DNA of 64,000 nucleotides from Nocardiopsis sp. JB363 (GCF_900143625.1 NZ_FRFF01000049.1:38095-102094); one strand, 5' to 3'; counted from the first letter of the stretch, positions 26,732 to 35,087 are shown. Program-made: numbers and translations. The notes: generated by a model from the letters alone, not told the origin.

Positions 26732-27463
26732 TCAGTCGGCGAGGAAGTCCACCACGGCCTGCTTGAACACCCTGGAGGAGACCGCGTTGGCGTGGTCACG
26801 CCCGGGGATCTCCACGAAGGCGCTTTCGCGGGAGCCGGCCAGGTCCGCGGCGCCCTCGGCCACCGTGTCCTTCGCCCCGGCCACCAGCAGGAGCGGTACG
26901 CCCTCGGGCCCGGGTTCGACGGTGAAGGGGTCGGCGGCCTGGCCGCGCGCGCAGGCGGCGAGCGCCTCGGGGTCGTTTCCGGGCAGCCCGCTGACCGCGC
27001 GGAAGACGTGGTCGAAGGGGGTGTCCCCCGCCCCGGGTTCGTGCTCACCGAGCCCGGCCAGCGCGTCGACCGGGCCGAACCCTCCCAACACCACGCGACG
27101 CACCCGTTCGGGGGCGGTGAGCGCGAGCGCCCAGGCCAGCCTGGACCCCATGGAGTAACCGACCACGTCGACGCTCCCCAGACCGAGCTCGTCGAGGAGG
27201 CGGAGGAGGTCGGCGACGAAGTGTTCGGGCAGATAGAGCCCGCTGTCGGTGGGCTTGTCGCTGCCCCCGTGGCCGCGCAGGTCCGGACCGATCACACGGC
27301 GGCCCGCGGACTCCAGTGCGCGAGGCCAACCGGTGGCCCGCCAATTCATGTCGAAGGAGCTTCCGAAACCGTGCAACAGAAGCACCGGCACGGAGCCGCT
27401 CGGGGCCTGCGGCGGCAAATCCGCATAGCTTATTTTCACGTCTCCGGCGAGATTCGCGGTCAT
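26732..27463 (-). CDS. Alpha/beta-hydrolase next to the 2-oxoacid dehydrogenase genes
   Basis: The protein has 243 residues from ATG 27463, behind GGAAAG. The alpha/beta-hydrolase fold is evident: LLLHGFGSSFDMNW oxyanion loop, nucleophile S104 in GYSMGS, likely acid D199 (GAKDT) and H224 (GRDHANAV). No signal peptide. It lies downstream of the E1 alpha/E1 beta/lipoyl-domain genes on the same strand, separated by 159 bp that contain a 19-bp inverted repeat. In acetoin-dehydrogenase-like systems the E2 has a lipoyl domain fused to an alpha/beta hydrolase, so a split version of that arrangement is possible. An unrelated esterase is equally possible. Confidence 0.8.
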   Translation of the reverse strand: MTANLAGDVKISYADLPPQAPSGSVPVLLLHGFGSSFDMNWRATGWPRALESAGRRVIGPDLRGHGGSDKPTDSGLYLPEHFVADLLRLLDELGLGSVDVVGYSMGSRLAWALALTAPERVRRVVLGGFGPVDALAGLGEHEPGAGDTPFDHVFRAVSGLPGNDPEALAACARGQAADPFTVEPGPEGVPLLLVAGAKDTVAEGAADLAGSRESAFVEIPGRDHANAVSSRVFKQAVVDFLAD

Positions 27464-27511
27464 GAATCTTTCCGTGCCTTTCACGGGTTCGGGCATTTCA
27501 CCAAAGAAAAC

Positions 27512-27590
27512 GGAGGCCTATTCAGATGTTCCCATGAATGAATAACCCTGGCACGGGCCGGCACTCGTGTCGACATCCGAACAGGCCTCC
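27512..27590. repeat. 19-bp imperfect inverted repeat flanking a 41-bp spacer
   Basis: Left arm 27512-27530 (GGAGGCCTATTCAGATGTT) and the complement of 27572-27590 (GGAGGCCTGTTCGGATGTC) agree at 16 of 19 positions. The element fills the gap between the lipoyl-domain gene and the hydrolase. It could be a terminator-like RNA structure or a deletion/insertion scar. Confidence 0.6.
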
Positions 27591-27622
27591 AATAAAGATG
27601 GGACCTTTGACCGATCGGTTGA

Positions 27623-27964
27623 TCAGTCCGTCGGGGGTTTGAGACGGACCCGGCGGCGCGGCGTCGCCTCCTCGGTGGGCACCTTGCCCACGATGCCGGC
27701 CCGTGGAGCCTCCGCCACCTCGACCGCGAAGGTCACCAACGGATCGCCCACGGGAACGACCGTCTCCTCCTCCGCGTGCAGTTCCACCACACGTCCGGCC
27801 TTGGGCGAGGGGATCACCACGGCGGACTTGGTGGTCTCCACCTCCACCAGCGGGTCGTTGCGGCCGATCACGTCACCGACCGCCACCTGCCACTCCAGGA
27901 CGGTCGCCTCGACCAGCCCCTCACCGAGGTCGGGGAGGGTGAAGGTGATGTTCTCTTCTGCCAT
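27623..27964 (-). CDS. Lipoyl-domain-only E2-like protein (truncated BkdC)
   Basis: The 113-residue product is a complete lipoyl domain (about 5-82) with the lipoylated K46 in VETTKSAVV and the loop LPDLGEGLVEATVLEW. A short Arg/Pro-rich linker (TPRRRVRLKPPTD) follows, then a stop. Normal E2 acyltransferases are about 400-480 residues and continue into an E3/E1-binding domain and the catalytic acyltransferase core; both are absent. It follows E1 beta by 5 bp. The product may serve as a free swinging-arm carrier, or the gene may be a truncated bkdC. The ORF is clean and the codons look normal, arguing against recent decay. Confidence 0.85.
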   Translation of the reverse strand: MAEENITFTLPDLGEGLVEATVLEWQVAVGDVIGRNDPLVEVETTKSAVVIPSPKAGRVVELHAEEETVVPVGDPLVTFAVEVAEAPRAGIVGKVPTEEATPRRRVRLKPPTD

Positions 27965-27969
27965 GTGGG

Positions 27970-28992
27970 CTAGTACTCCAGGGTGCGCTGGACCGCGAGC
28001 AGGACGCGGTCGATCGTCGGCAGGTACTGGGACTCCAGTGGGCCGGCCGGGTAGGGGACGTCGAACCCGGTGACACGTTGGACCGGGGCCGCCAGGTCGC
28101 GGAAGCAGCCGTCGGTGATCAGGGTGGCCACCTCCGCGCCCAGCCCCGCGGTGAGCGGCGCCTCGTGCACGACCACGGCGCGCTTGGTGCGCGAGACCGA
28201 GGCCGCGAGCCCGGCGGCGTCGATCGGCTTGAGCCAGCGAAGGTCGAGGACCTCCAGCTCCACGCCGTCCTCGGCCGCCAGTTCGGCGACCTGCACGCAC
28301 TTGTGCACCATCGCGCCCCAGGCGACGAGGGTGGCGTGCCGGCCCGGGCGGACGATCCGGCTGGTTCCGATGGGGTCGGTGGGTTCGCTCAACCGGACCG
28401 GTCGACGGTCCCAGTAGCGGGCCTTGGGCTCCATGTACACGACCGGGTCGTCGGAGCGCACCGACTGGAGCAGCAGGCTGTAGGCCTCGGCCGGGTCGGA
28501 GGGCGCGGCGACCTTCAGGCCGGGGGTGTGCGCGAAGAGCGCCTCCAGGCTCTCACCATGGTGTTCGGGGGCCTGGATGCCACCGAAGGAGGGCAGACGC
28601 AGGGTGATCGGCATGGGCGCGGCGCCGCGGGTGCGGTAGTTCATACGCGCCACCTGGTTCACGATCTGGTCGATGGCGGGGTAGGCGAAACCGTCGAACT
28701 GGAGCTCGGGGACGGGCCGCCAGCCGTTCATCGCCAGACCGACCGCCATGCCCATGATGGCGGACTCGGCCAGCGGGGTGTCGAAGACACGCTGCTCTCC
28801 GAACTCCTTCTGCAGGCCGTCGGTGACGCGGAAGACACCGCCGAGGGCGCCGACGTCCTCGCCGAAGACGAGCACCTCCGGGTCCTCGTCGAGCAGGACG
28901 CGCAGGGCCCGGTTGATGGCCTGCTGCATGGACAGTTCGACCGTCTCGCCCTCGGTGCCCGGGGCGGCGGCGCGCTCGATCAACTCGGTCAC
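27970..28992 (-). CDS. bkdB: Branched-chain 2-oxoacid dehydrogenase E1 beta subunit
   Basis: This 340-residue subunit has the E1 beta pattern QAINRALRVLLDEDPEVLVFGEDVG, FDTPLAESAIMGMAVGLAMNGWRPVPE and a C-terminal transketolase-like domain (VHEAPLTAGLGAEVA). It starts at GTG 28992, overlapping the E1 alpha stop as GTGA. With E1 alpha it forms the ThDP-dependent decarboxylase that loads acyl groups onto the lipoyl domain. A branched-chain rather than pyruvate substrate is inferred from the divergent BkdR-like regulator. Confidence 0.9.
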   Translation of the reverse strand: MTELIERAAAPGTEGETVELSMQQAINRALRVLLDEDPEVLVFGEDVGALGGVFRVTDGLQKEFGEQRVFDTPLAESAIMGMAVGLAMNGWRPVPELQFDGFAYPAIDQIVNQVARMNYRTRGAAPMPITLRLPSFGGIQAPEHHGESLEALFAHTPGLKVAAPSDPAEAYSLLLQSVRSDDPVVYMEPKARYWDRRPVRLSEPTDPIGTSRIVRPGRHATLVAWGAMVHKCVQVAELAAEDGVELEVLDLRWLKPIDAAGLAASVSRTKRAVVVHEAPLTAGLGAEVATLITDGCFRDLAAPVQRVTGFDVPYPAGPLESQYLPTIDRVLLAVQRTLEY

Positions 28993-30026
28993 AGCTCGAC
29001 CTCTTCCTGCCAGGTGCGGTGCTGCCGGGTCAGATCCTCGGTGGTCTCCCGGAACACGTGGGTGAACAGTTCGGAGCCGTGGGGCTCGGCGGCCTCGGCG
29101 ACACCGTCGCGGATCTCCTCGGCCCGCTTCGCGGACTCGGCGTCGATCCGGTCGAGGTGGTCCTCGTCGGCGTGGCCGGCCTCGATCATGGCGGCGCGCA
29201 GCAGGGTGAGAGGGTCGCGTTCACGCCAGCGGTCGGCCTCGGCCTCGTTCCGGTACCGACCGGGGTCGTCGGAGGTGGAGTGCGGTTCGACCCGGTAGGT
29301 GAGGGCCTCGATGACGGTGGGACCGCCGCCCTCCCTCGCCCGCCGAACGGCCTCGGCGGTGGCGGTGTGGACGGCGCCGACGTCGTTGCCGTCCACCAGG
29401 ACGCCCTCGATGCCGTAGCCCTGGGCGCGCGCGGCGATGGAACCACCGGCGACCTGACGGTGGTTGGGCACCGACAAAGCCCACTGGTTGTTCTGGCAGA
29501 AGAAGATGACGGGTGCCGTGAAGACCCCCGCGAAGTTCATGGCCTCGTGTACGTCGCCCTCGGAGCTGGCTCCGTCACCGAAGTAGGCCATGGCCACGCC
29601 TTGGCCGCCGCGCAGTCTCTCGCCGACCGCCCAGCCGACGGCGTGCGGCACCGGCCCGCCGACGACCGCGTTGACGGCGCCGAAGCGGGAGTCCATGACG
29701 TCGTAGAGGCCGCCGTGCCACAGGGCGCGGTGAGTGGCCATGTAGCCGACCATCTCGACGCCGTAGGCGAGGGCCGCGGCCATCTCGCGGTAGGTGGGGA
29801 AGACGAAGTCGCGGGTGGGGTCGAGCGCGGCGGCGCCGCCGACCTGTGCGGCCTCCTGTCCTCGGACGGAGACGTAGGCGGGGAAGACGCCCTGGCGTTG
29901 CAGGGCGATGGCCTCGGTGTCGAGATCGCGCGCGGTACGCATGTCTCGGTAGAGACCGCGGGTGAGTTCGGGCGACAGGTGCTCCACGGTGATGGTGGCC
30001 TGGCCCGTCGACTCTCGGGGTGGCAT
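28989..30026 (-). CDS. bkdA: Branched-chain 2-oxoacid dehydrogenase E1 alpha subunit
   Basis: The 345-residue subunit starts at ATG 30026 with GGGAG upstream. The thiamine-diphosphate motif is complete, from GDG (150-152) to NN (179-180). RGQEAAQVGGA and TYRVEPHSTSDDP, the phosphorylation-loop region of E1 alpha proteins, are also present. It is the first gene of the leftward bkd operon, with a 749-bp gap to the divergent Lrp-type regulator. Pyruvate dehydrogenase-type activity cannot be excluded from sequence alone. Confidence 0.9.
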   Translation of the reverse strand: MPPRESTGQATITVEHLSPELTRGLYRDMRTARDLDTEAIALQRQGVFPAYVSVRGQEAAQVGGAAALDPTRDFVFPTYREMAAALAYGVEMVGYMATHRALWHGGLYDVMDSRFGAVNAVVGGPVPHAVGWAVGERLRGGQGVAMAYFGDGASSEGDVHEAMNFAGVFTAPVIFFCQNNQWALSVPNHRQVAGGSIAARAQGYGIEGVLVDGNDVGAVHTATAEAVRRAREGGGPTVIEALTYRVEPHSTSDDPGRYRNEAEADRWRERDPLTLLRAAMIEAGHADEDHLDRIDAESAKRAEEIRDGVAEAAEPHGSELFTHVFRETTEDLTRQHRTWQEEVEL

Positions 30027-30775
30027 GTCGAGCGGCTCCCAACGTGGCCCTGGAGCGCGCGGTGGCGCGCCCCGGGCTCGGGGTGGTCACGGTCCTGCCC
30101 TTGATTCTCCGCATAACTGGACGATTGCGCTAGATACAGCCAACCAGTCGAGACATTCCCGCACAGCTGGGCCTTTATCGTTCGCCAACGTCCAGGATTT
30201 GATGTCCAGGGATAAGGAAAACGACACGCCACGCCAAACATCACGAATCATGATCAACCGCCGCTGGCACGGACCCGCCCGGCGTCACCGCCGACGGACG
30301 TTCCCCGGCACCCGGTACGCCCCGGAACGGACACCGACGCGTTGCGATCCGAACACGAGGGGTGCCTGATCGGCGTCGCGCACCGTACCTTCGAAGCCCC
30401 GCCCACTGGAGCCGTTGTATGTCCGCACAGTTACGACAAATAGCACCGGAATGGCCTCTTTGGCGAGAACATATGGCTGATTTCGGCCACCAGAGTGTAG
30501 TTACCGACCAGTCGGGGAAACCGACGACTCATCCCGTGCGTCAACCATGAGTACAGTCGAACCCCACCATCGCGTTCACCACTTGGTGGGTTCGCACAAG
30601 AGTTCCGGAGCGCATCCCCCTTCCCCCGACCCCCGACGCCCGAACCCGCGCCCGTATCTCGCCGACTGAGATTTCAATGGACGAAAACAACGTTCACCTG
30701 GTATTTCCTTAGCTTCCTGTCAACGTCGACAGCGAGGAGCTGAGCACAACGACAAGAGCACACGAGGAGCACGCA
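30027..30775. other. 749-bp divergent intergenic region of the bkd locus
   Basis: No credible gene is present; frames here lack ribosome-binding sites and GC bias. The region is AT-richer than the rest of the window and should carry the bkdA promoter and BkdR sites. A short inverted repeat, CTGTC-N6-GACAG (30717-30732), lies about 45 bp before the regulator start. Confidence 0.55.
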
Positions 30776-31270
30776 ATGGCCATGGGCGACCAGCGCAGGA
30801 ACGGCCGGCGGCCGGACTCGACCGACCAGACCATCCTGAGCGCTCTCGCCAAGGACGCTCGGACCGGGATCACGGAAATCGCCGCACTGGCCAACGTCTC
30901 TCGCGCCACGGCCTACAACCGGATCAAGCGGCTCACCGACGACGGTGTCATCCGCGGGTACTCCGTGGTGACCGACCACTCCAAGATGGGCCTGGGCGTC
31001 ACCGCGCTGGTGCTCATCTCCGGCAGCCAGCCCGACTGGCGGGCCAACCGGGAGATCCTCTCCTCCTACCCGGAGATCGAGTACTGCTGGTACGTGGTGG
31101 GGTCGGCCGACATCGTCCTGCTGGTCCGGGTCGCCAACACCAACCAGTTGCGCGACCTGATCCTGACACGCCTCCAGGCACTCCCCGGGGTCACCTCGAC
31201 CCAGACCCTCACCGTGATCGACGAGGTCGTCCACCGCCCCGTCGTCGAACCCGCCGAAGAAGCGGAGTGA
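30776..31270 (+). CDS. bkdR: Lrp/AsnC-family regulator, BkdR-like
   Basis: The 164-residue protein has an N-terminal AsnC helix-turn-helix (DQTILSALAKDARTGITEIAALANVSRATAYNRIKRL) and a C-terminal RAM effector domain (LGVTALVLISG, VVGSADIVLLVRVANTNQLRDLIL). It starts at ATG 30776 behind GAGGAG; a second ATG two codons later is less likely. Streptomyces BkdR is an Lrp protein encoded divergently from bkdABC, and this location matches. It probably responds to branched-chain amino acids. Confidence 0.88.
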   Translation: MAMGDQRRNGRRPDSTDQTILSALAKDARTGITEIAALANVSRATAYNRIKRLTDDGVIRGYSVVTDHSKMGLGVTALVLISGSQPDWRANREILSSYPEIEYCWYVVGSADIVLLVRVANTNQLRDLILTRLQALPGVTSTQTLTVIDEVVHRPVVEPAEEAE

Positions 31271-31282
31271 GCCTCCGCCCGA

Positions 31283-32956
31283 TCATCCCCTGACCACTTC
31301 GGCGACCGAGGTCATCAGCTCGGACAGCACCTTCGAGCCATGCGCGCGGATGGCCGCGACGTCGCCCCCGACCCCCGACACCACCTCGGCGTAGGCCTTC
31401 AGCTTGGGCTCGGTACCCGAGGGGCGCAGCGTGACCCGCCCCCACGTCCCGCCCTCCAGTTCGAAGCGCAACGCGTCGGTCGGCGGCAGACCCTCGTGGC
31501 CGCCGGCGAAGTCGACGACCCCCGACACCTTCAGGGGGCCGAACGCGGTGGGCGGTTCGGCGCGCAGCCGCCGCATCGCCGCGGAGATCTCCGACAGATC
31601 CTGGACCCGTACCGACAGCTGATCGCTCAGGTGCAGCCCGAACTCGCGGGCCTGCTCGTCGATCAGATCCACGAGGGTGCGCCCCTCGACCTTGGCCGTC
31701 GCGGCCAGGGCCATCGCCATCAGCGCGGCGCTGATCCCGTCCTTGTCCGCCACCGGACGCCCCGCGTCACCTCCCACGCAGTAGCCCAGAGCCTCCTCGT
31801 AGGAGAACACCCGTCGCTGCCCCGGCGCACCCGCCCTGGCCAGCCACTTGAACCCGGTGAGGGTCTCCTCGTAGTGCACACCCCGGGCACGGGCGACCTT
31901 CTCCAGCAGACTGGAGGAGACGATGGAGGTGGCCACCACTCGTTCGGCACCGCTCGTGTGGTCGAGCACGTAACGCGCGAGCAGCCCGCCCACCTCGTTT
32001 CCGGTGAGCATCCCGTATCCGGGGATCGCCAGGGCCAGCCGGTCGGCGTCGGGGTCGTTGGCCACGATCAGGTCCGCGCCGATCCGCTCCCCCAGGGCCA
32101 GCGCCAGATCCATGGCGCCCGGCTCCTCCGGGTTGGGAAAGGCCACCGTGGGGAAGGCGGGATCGGGTGCGAACTGTTCGGCGACCACCGTGGGGTCGGC
32201 GAACCCGGCCCGCTGAGCCGCTTCCACCAGCACACGTCCGCCCACCCCGTGCATGGCCGTGTAGACCACCGACAGGTCCCGGTCCTCGCCCAGGGGCAGA
32301 GCGGTGACGGCGTCCAGGTACCGGTCCAGGGCCTCGGGGCCCAGCACCGTCCAGCCCTTCCCGAGCGGTAGGTCGCCCACGGGGCCGACCGCGTCGATGG
32401 CCGCGGAGATCTCGGCGTCCACCGGGGAGACGATCTGGCTGCCCGCGTCGTCACCGACCCCACCGACGTAGACCTTGTAGCCGTTGTCCTTGGGCGGGTT
32501 GTGGCTGGCGGTGACCACGATTCCCGCGTCCGCGCCCAAGTCGCGCAGGGCATGGGCGAGCACCGGGGTGGGCAGCGGCTCCGGCAACAGGGACACGCGG
32601 TGCCCGGCCCCGGTGAGGACGGCGGCGCTGTCGTGGACGAAGTCCGCCGACCGGTACCGGGCGTCGTAACCGATGACCACGTGCCGACCGCCCTTCCCCA
32701 GCCAGGAGGCGATACCCGCCGCGGCGCGCATGACCACGACCCGGTTCATCCGGTTGGGCCCGGCCCCGAGCTCACCGCGCAGACCGGCCGTACCGAACTC
32801 CAGCCCGGTGACGAACCGGTCCCGCAGGTCGGCCAGGCCGGCCGCGTCCCCGGCCTCGGCTCGGGTGATCAGGTCGGACAGTTCGTCCCGGGTGACGGGG
32901 TCGGGGTCTTGGACGTACCAGTCCCGGGCCCGGGCGAGGAGTTCGGTGTCGGTCAA
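31283..32956 (-). CDS. Phospho-sugar mutase (phosphopentomutase-like role)
   Basis: The 557-residue alpha-D-phosphohexomutase-family enzyme starts at TTG 32956 behind GGAAGG (7-nt spacing), with no better start nearby. The phosphoserine loop TASHNPPKDNGYK, metal loop NDPDADR, sugar-binding loop GYEEA-like SYEEALGY and phosphate-binding TLRPSGTEPK are all present. It lies 31 bp after punA in a nucleoside operon with deoC and has no DeoB relative nearby. Interconversion of (deoxy)ribose-1- and 5-phosphate is therefore the likely job; glucose or mannose phosphates are the alternative. Confidence 0.88.
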   Translation of the reverse strand: MTDTELLARARDWYVQDPDPVTRDELSDLITRAEAGDAAGLADLRDRFVTGLEFGTAGLRGELGAGPNRMNRVVVMRAAAGIASWLGKGGRHVVIGYDARYRSADFVHDSAAVLTGAGHRVSLLPEPLPTPVLAHALRDLGADAGIVVTASHNPPKDNGYKVYVGGVGDDAGSQIVSPVDAEISAAIDAVGPVGDLPLGKGWTVLGPEALDRYLDAVTALPLGEDRDLSVVYTAMHGVGGRVLVEAAQRAGFADPTVVAEQFAPDPAFPTVAFPNPEEPGAMDLALALGERIGADLIVANDPDADRLALAIPGYGMLTGNEVGGLLARYVLDHTSGAERVVATSIVSSSLLEKVARARGVHYEETLTGFKWLARAGAPGQRRVFSYEEALGYCVGGDAGRPVADKDGISAALMAMALAATAKVEGRTLVDLIDEQAREFGLHLSDQLSVRVQDLSEISAAMRRLRAEPPTAFGPLKVSGVVDFAGGHEGLPPTDALRFELEGGTWGRVTLRPSGTEPKLKAYAEVVSGVGGDVAAIRAHGSKVLSELMTSVAEVVRG

Positions 32957-32987
32957 GGCGGAACCTTCCGAGTGGGGACGCTGGTGG

Positions 32988-33785
32988 TCAGAGTTTGGCG
33001 ACGATGTCGGCGAGCAGGCGGCCGACGGCCTGGGCGGAGTCGCGTCCGGTGGCCAGAACCTCCTGGTGGTCGAGGTTCGCGCCCTCCAGGCCGGCCGCGA
33101 TGTTGGTGACCAGGGACATGCCGAGCACACGAGCGCCGGCCTCACGGGCGGCGATGGCCTCCAGGACGGTGGACATACCGACCAGGTCGGCACCCAGGGC
33201 CCGGAGCATGCGGATCTCGGCGGGGGTCTCGAAGTGCGGGCCGGGCATGGCCGCGTAGACACCCTCCTGCAGGTCCGGGACGACCTCACGGGCGATGGCG
33301 CGCAGTCCGGGGCTGTAGGTCTGGCTGAGGTCGACGAAGTTGGCGCCGGCCAGCGGCGACTTCGCGGTCATGTTGAGGTGGTCGGTGATCATCACCGGGG
33401 AACCGACGGCGTAGTCGGTGTTGATGCCGCCCGCGGCGTTGGTGAGCACGATGGTCCGGGCTCCGGCGGCGATGGCGGTGCGCACACCGTGCACGACGGC
33501 ATCGGTGCCGTGCCCCTCGTACAGGTGGGTACGGCCCAGGAACGCGAGGATGTTCCGGTCGCCGTCGGTGATGGAACGGAGGGTGCCGCTGTGGCCGTCC
33601 ACAGCGGGCTTCAGGAAACCGGAGAGGTCGGACGAGGGCAGTTCGTGCTTGGCGTCGCCGAGCAGGTCCGCGGCGGGAGCCCACCCGGATCCCATCACCA
33701 GGGCGATGTCGTAGGCGTCCACACCGGTGAGCTCACGCAGTTCGGTTGCGGCCTGCTCGGCGGCGGCCTGGGGTGTGCGAGTCAC
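32988..33785 (-). CDS. punA: Purine-nucleoside phosphorylase (trimeric type)
   Basis: The 265-residue PNP starts at GTG 33785, overlapping the GNAT stop as GTGA, with GGAGA upstream. Family blocks are VMGSGWAP (phosphate loop), LGRTHLYEGHG, TNAAGGINTDYAVG and GPHFETPAEIRMLRALGADLVGMST, the PNP signature. It phosphorolyses (deoxy)inosine and guanosine. The pentose-1-phosphate released would go to the downstream mutase and then DeoC. Confidence 0.94.
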   Translation of the reverse strand: MTRTPQAAAEQAATELRELTGVDAYDIALVMGSGWAPAADLLGDAKHELPSSDLSGFLKPAVDGHSGTLRSITDGDRNILAFLGRTHLYEGHGTDAVVHGVRTAIAAGARTIVLTNAAGGINTDYAVGSPVMITDHLNMTAKSPLAGANFVDLSQTYSPGLRAIAREVVPDLQEGVYAAMPGPHFETPAEIRMLRALGADLVGMSTVLEAIAAREAGARVLGMSLVTNIAAGLEGANLDHQEVLATGRDSAQAVGRLLADIVAKL

Positions 33786-34390
33786 TGCGGAATCTCCGTT
33801 CGTCGGTGCCGCGGGCGCGGCGCGAGGTGGGTTCTGATGCCCAGGGGTCGTGTCATCACGTGCTGGGGCCCCGCGTCCCCGGGAACGGTGGTCCCGGTGA
33901 AGGCGAAGCCGGCGGCCGTGTAGACGCGCTGGGCCGAGAGGTTGGCCCGGTTCACGCAGAGCACGATCTCCTCCGCGTGCGGTGCTGCCGTCGAGGCCAG
34001 GCGGTCGAGCAGGGGCGGGGCGCAGGAGGCACGACCGACCCCTCGCCCCTGCCATTGTGGCGTGACGTAGTAGGCGCGCAGCAGCACCGCGCGTTCCGGC
34101 GCGTCGACCAGGTGCCCGTAGGCGTTCCCATCGAGGACGCCGAACCCCGCGCAGCGGGCGCGGGCCTGCTGTTCCTCGACGATCGCCTCCTCCCCGACGA
34201 CGATCGCGTAGGGAAGTCGCGCGGGGTCGTCGTCGGCTTCGGGCAGGGTCTGCGCCGGCAGGCCGGTGAAGCGAAGCTGCTCGGGCGGCAGGTCGTGGTC
34301 GAGCAGCGCCTCGCGCAGGGCGGTGGTCTCCGGCGTGGCCTGGTCCAGCGGGACCAGGCGCACGTCGGGACGCCCACGGTCCACGGTCAA
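33782..34390 (-). CDS. GNAT-family acetyltransferase (copy 2)
   Basis: The protein has 202 residues from TTG 34390, overlapping the previous GNAT stop (TTGA) with CGGAG upstream. The acetyl-CoA-binding motif YYVTPQWQGRGVGRASCAPPLLD is followed by VLCVNRANLSAQRVYTAAGFAFTGTT. It is clearly paralogous to the neighbouring gene at 34387-35022: RLVPLDQATPETTALREALLDHDLPPEQ matches RLVRLDRNNPEVDLLREVVARQRVAPGQ. Substrate unknown. Its place inside a nucleoside operon may be fortuitous or may mark a nucleoside-derived amine substrate. Confidence 0.82.
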   Translation of the reverse strand: MTVDRGRPDVRLVPLDQATPETTALREALLDHDLPPEQLRFTGLPAQTLPEADDDPARLPYAIVVGEEAIVEEQQARARCAGFGVLDGNAYGHLVDAPERAVLLRAYYVTPQWQGRGVGRASCAPPLLDRLASTAAPHAEEIVLCVNRANLSAQRVYTAAGFAFTGTTVPGDAGPQHVMTRPLGIRTHLAPRPRHRRTEIPQ

Positions 34391-35022
34391 CGGGGCTCCG
34401 GGAGTCGGGGAACCGGGTGCGATCCGGTCTGCAACGGTCGGGCGAACACACGCTGGGGCCCGTGCTCACCGGCGTCGTGGAGACGACCCGTGGGTTCGAA
34501 CCCGGCGGCACGGTAGGTACGTTCACCGTCCTCGTTGCCTTCGTTGAGGCACAGGACGATCTCTTCGGTCCGGGGCGCGACCTGGGCGACGAGCAGGTCG
34601 AGCAGCGGGGCCGAGCACGCGGTACGGCCGATCCCCCTGCCCTGGTGTTCGGGTGCGACGTAGAAGGCGCGCAGCAGCACCGCCTTGTCGGGTTCGTCGA
34701 CCACCTCGCGCAGGATCCCGCGTCGGTCCACGATGCCGAACCCGACGCAAGCCTCCATGGCGCCGGAACGGTCGGACAGATCGCCGTCGGTGAGGACGAT
34801 CGCGTAGGGAAAACGTTCCGGGTCGTCATCGGCACGGGGCAGGGTGTGCACCGCCTCGTCGACGAACCTGCGCTGCCCGGGTGCGACCCGTTGACGGGCC
34901 ACGACCTCACGGAGCAGGTCGACCTCGGGGTTGTTGCGGTCCAGTCGGACCAGGCGCAGTCCGGGGACCGTGCGATGTTCGGGAACTGGGGGCTGGGCCT
35001 GTTCGGGGGTGTTCGCCGGCAC
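34387..35022 (-). CDS. GNAT-family acetyltransferase (copy 1)
   Basis: This is a 211-residue paralogue of the next gene. I place the start at GTG 35022 because GGAGG stands at 6-nt spacing; ATG 35028 abuts that same GGAGG and is too close. Motif AFYVAPEHQGRGIGRTACSAPLLDLL binds acetyl-CoA. The shared N-terminal block PRADDDPERFPYAIVLTDG (the neighbour reads PEADDDPARLPYAIVVGEE) is not a standard GNAT motif and may define a small subfamily. Confidence 0.8.
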   Translation of the reverse strand: MPANTPEQAQPPVPEHRTVPGLRLVRLDRNNPEVDLLREVVARQRVAPGQRRFVDEAVHTLPRADDDPERFPYAIVLTDGDLSDRSGAMEACVGFGIVDRRGILREVVDEPDKAVLLRAFYVAPEHQGRGIGRTACSAPLLDLLVAQVAPRTEEIVLCLNEGNEDGERTYRAAGFEPTGRLHDAGEHGPQRVFARPLQTGSHPVPRLPEPR

Positions 35023-35087
35023 CTTCATCCTCCACTCGCTGTCGGAGCGGACCCGCCTCGATCGCGAAGCGGGCCCGACCGTCAGTC

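Noticed and set aside
30362..30550. 62-codon ORF in the bkd intergenic region
   Set aside because: No ribosome-binding site, no coding bias, and no resemblance to known proteins.
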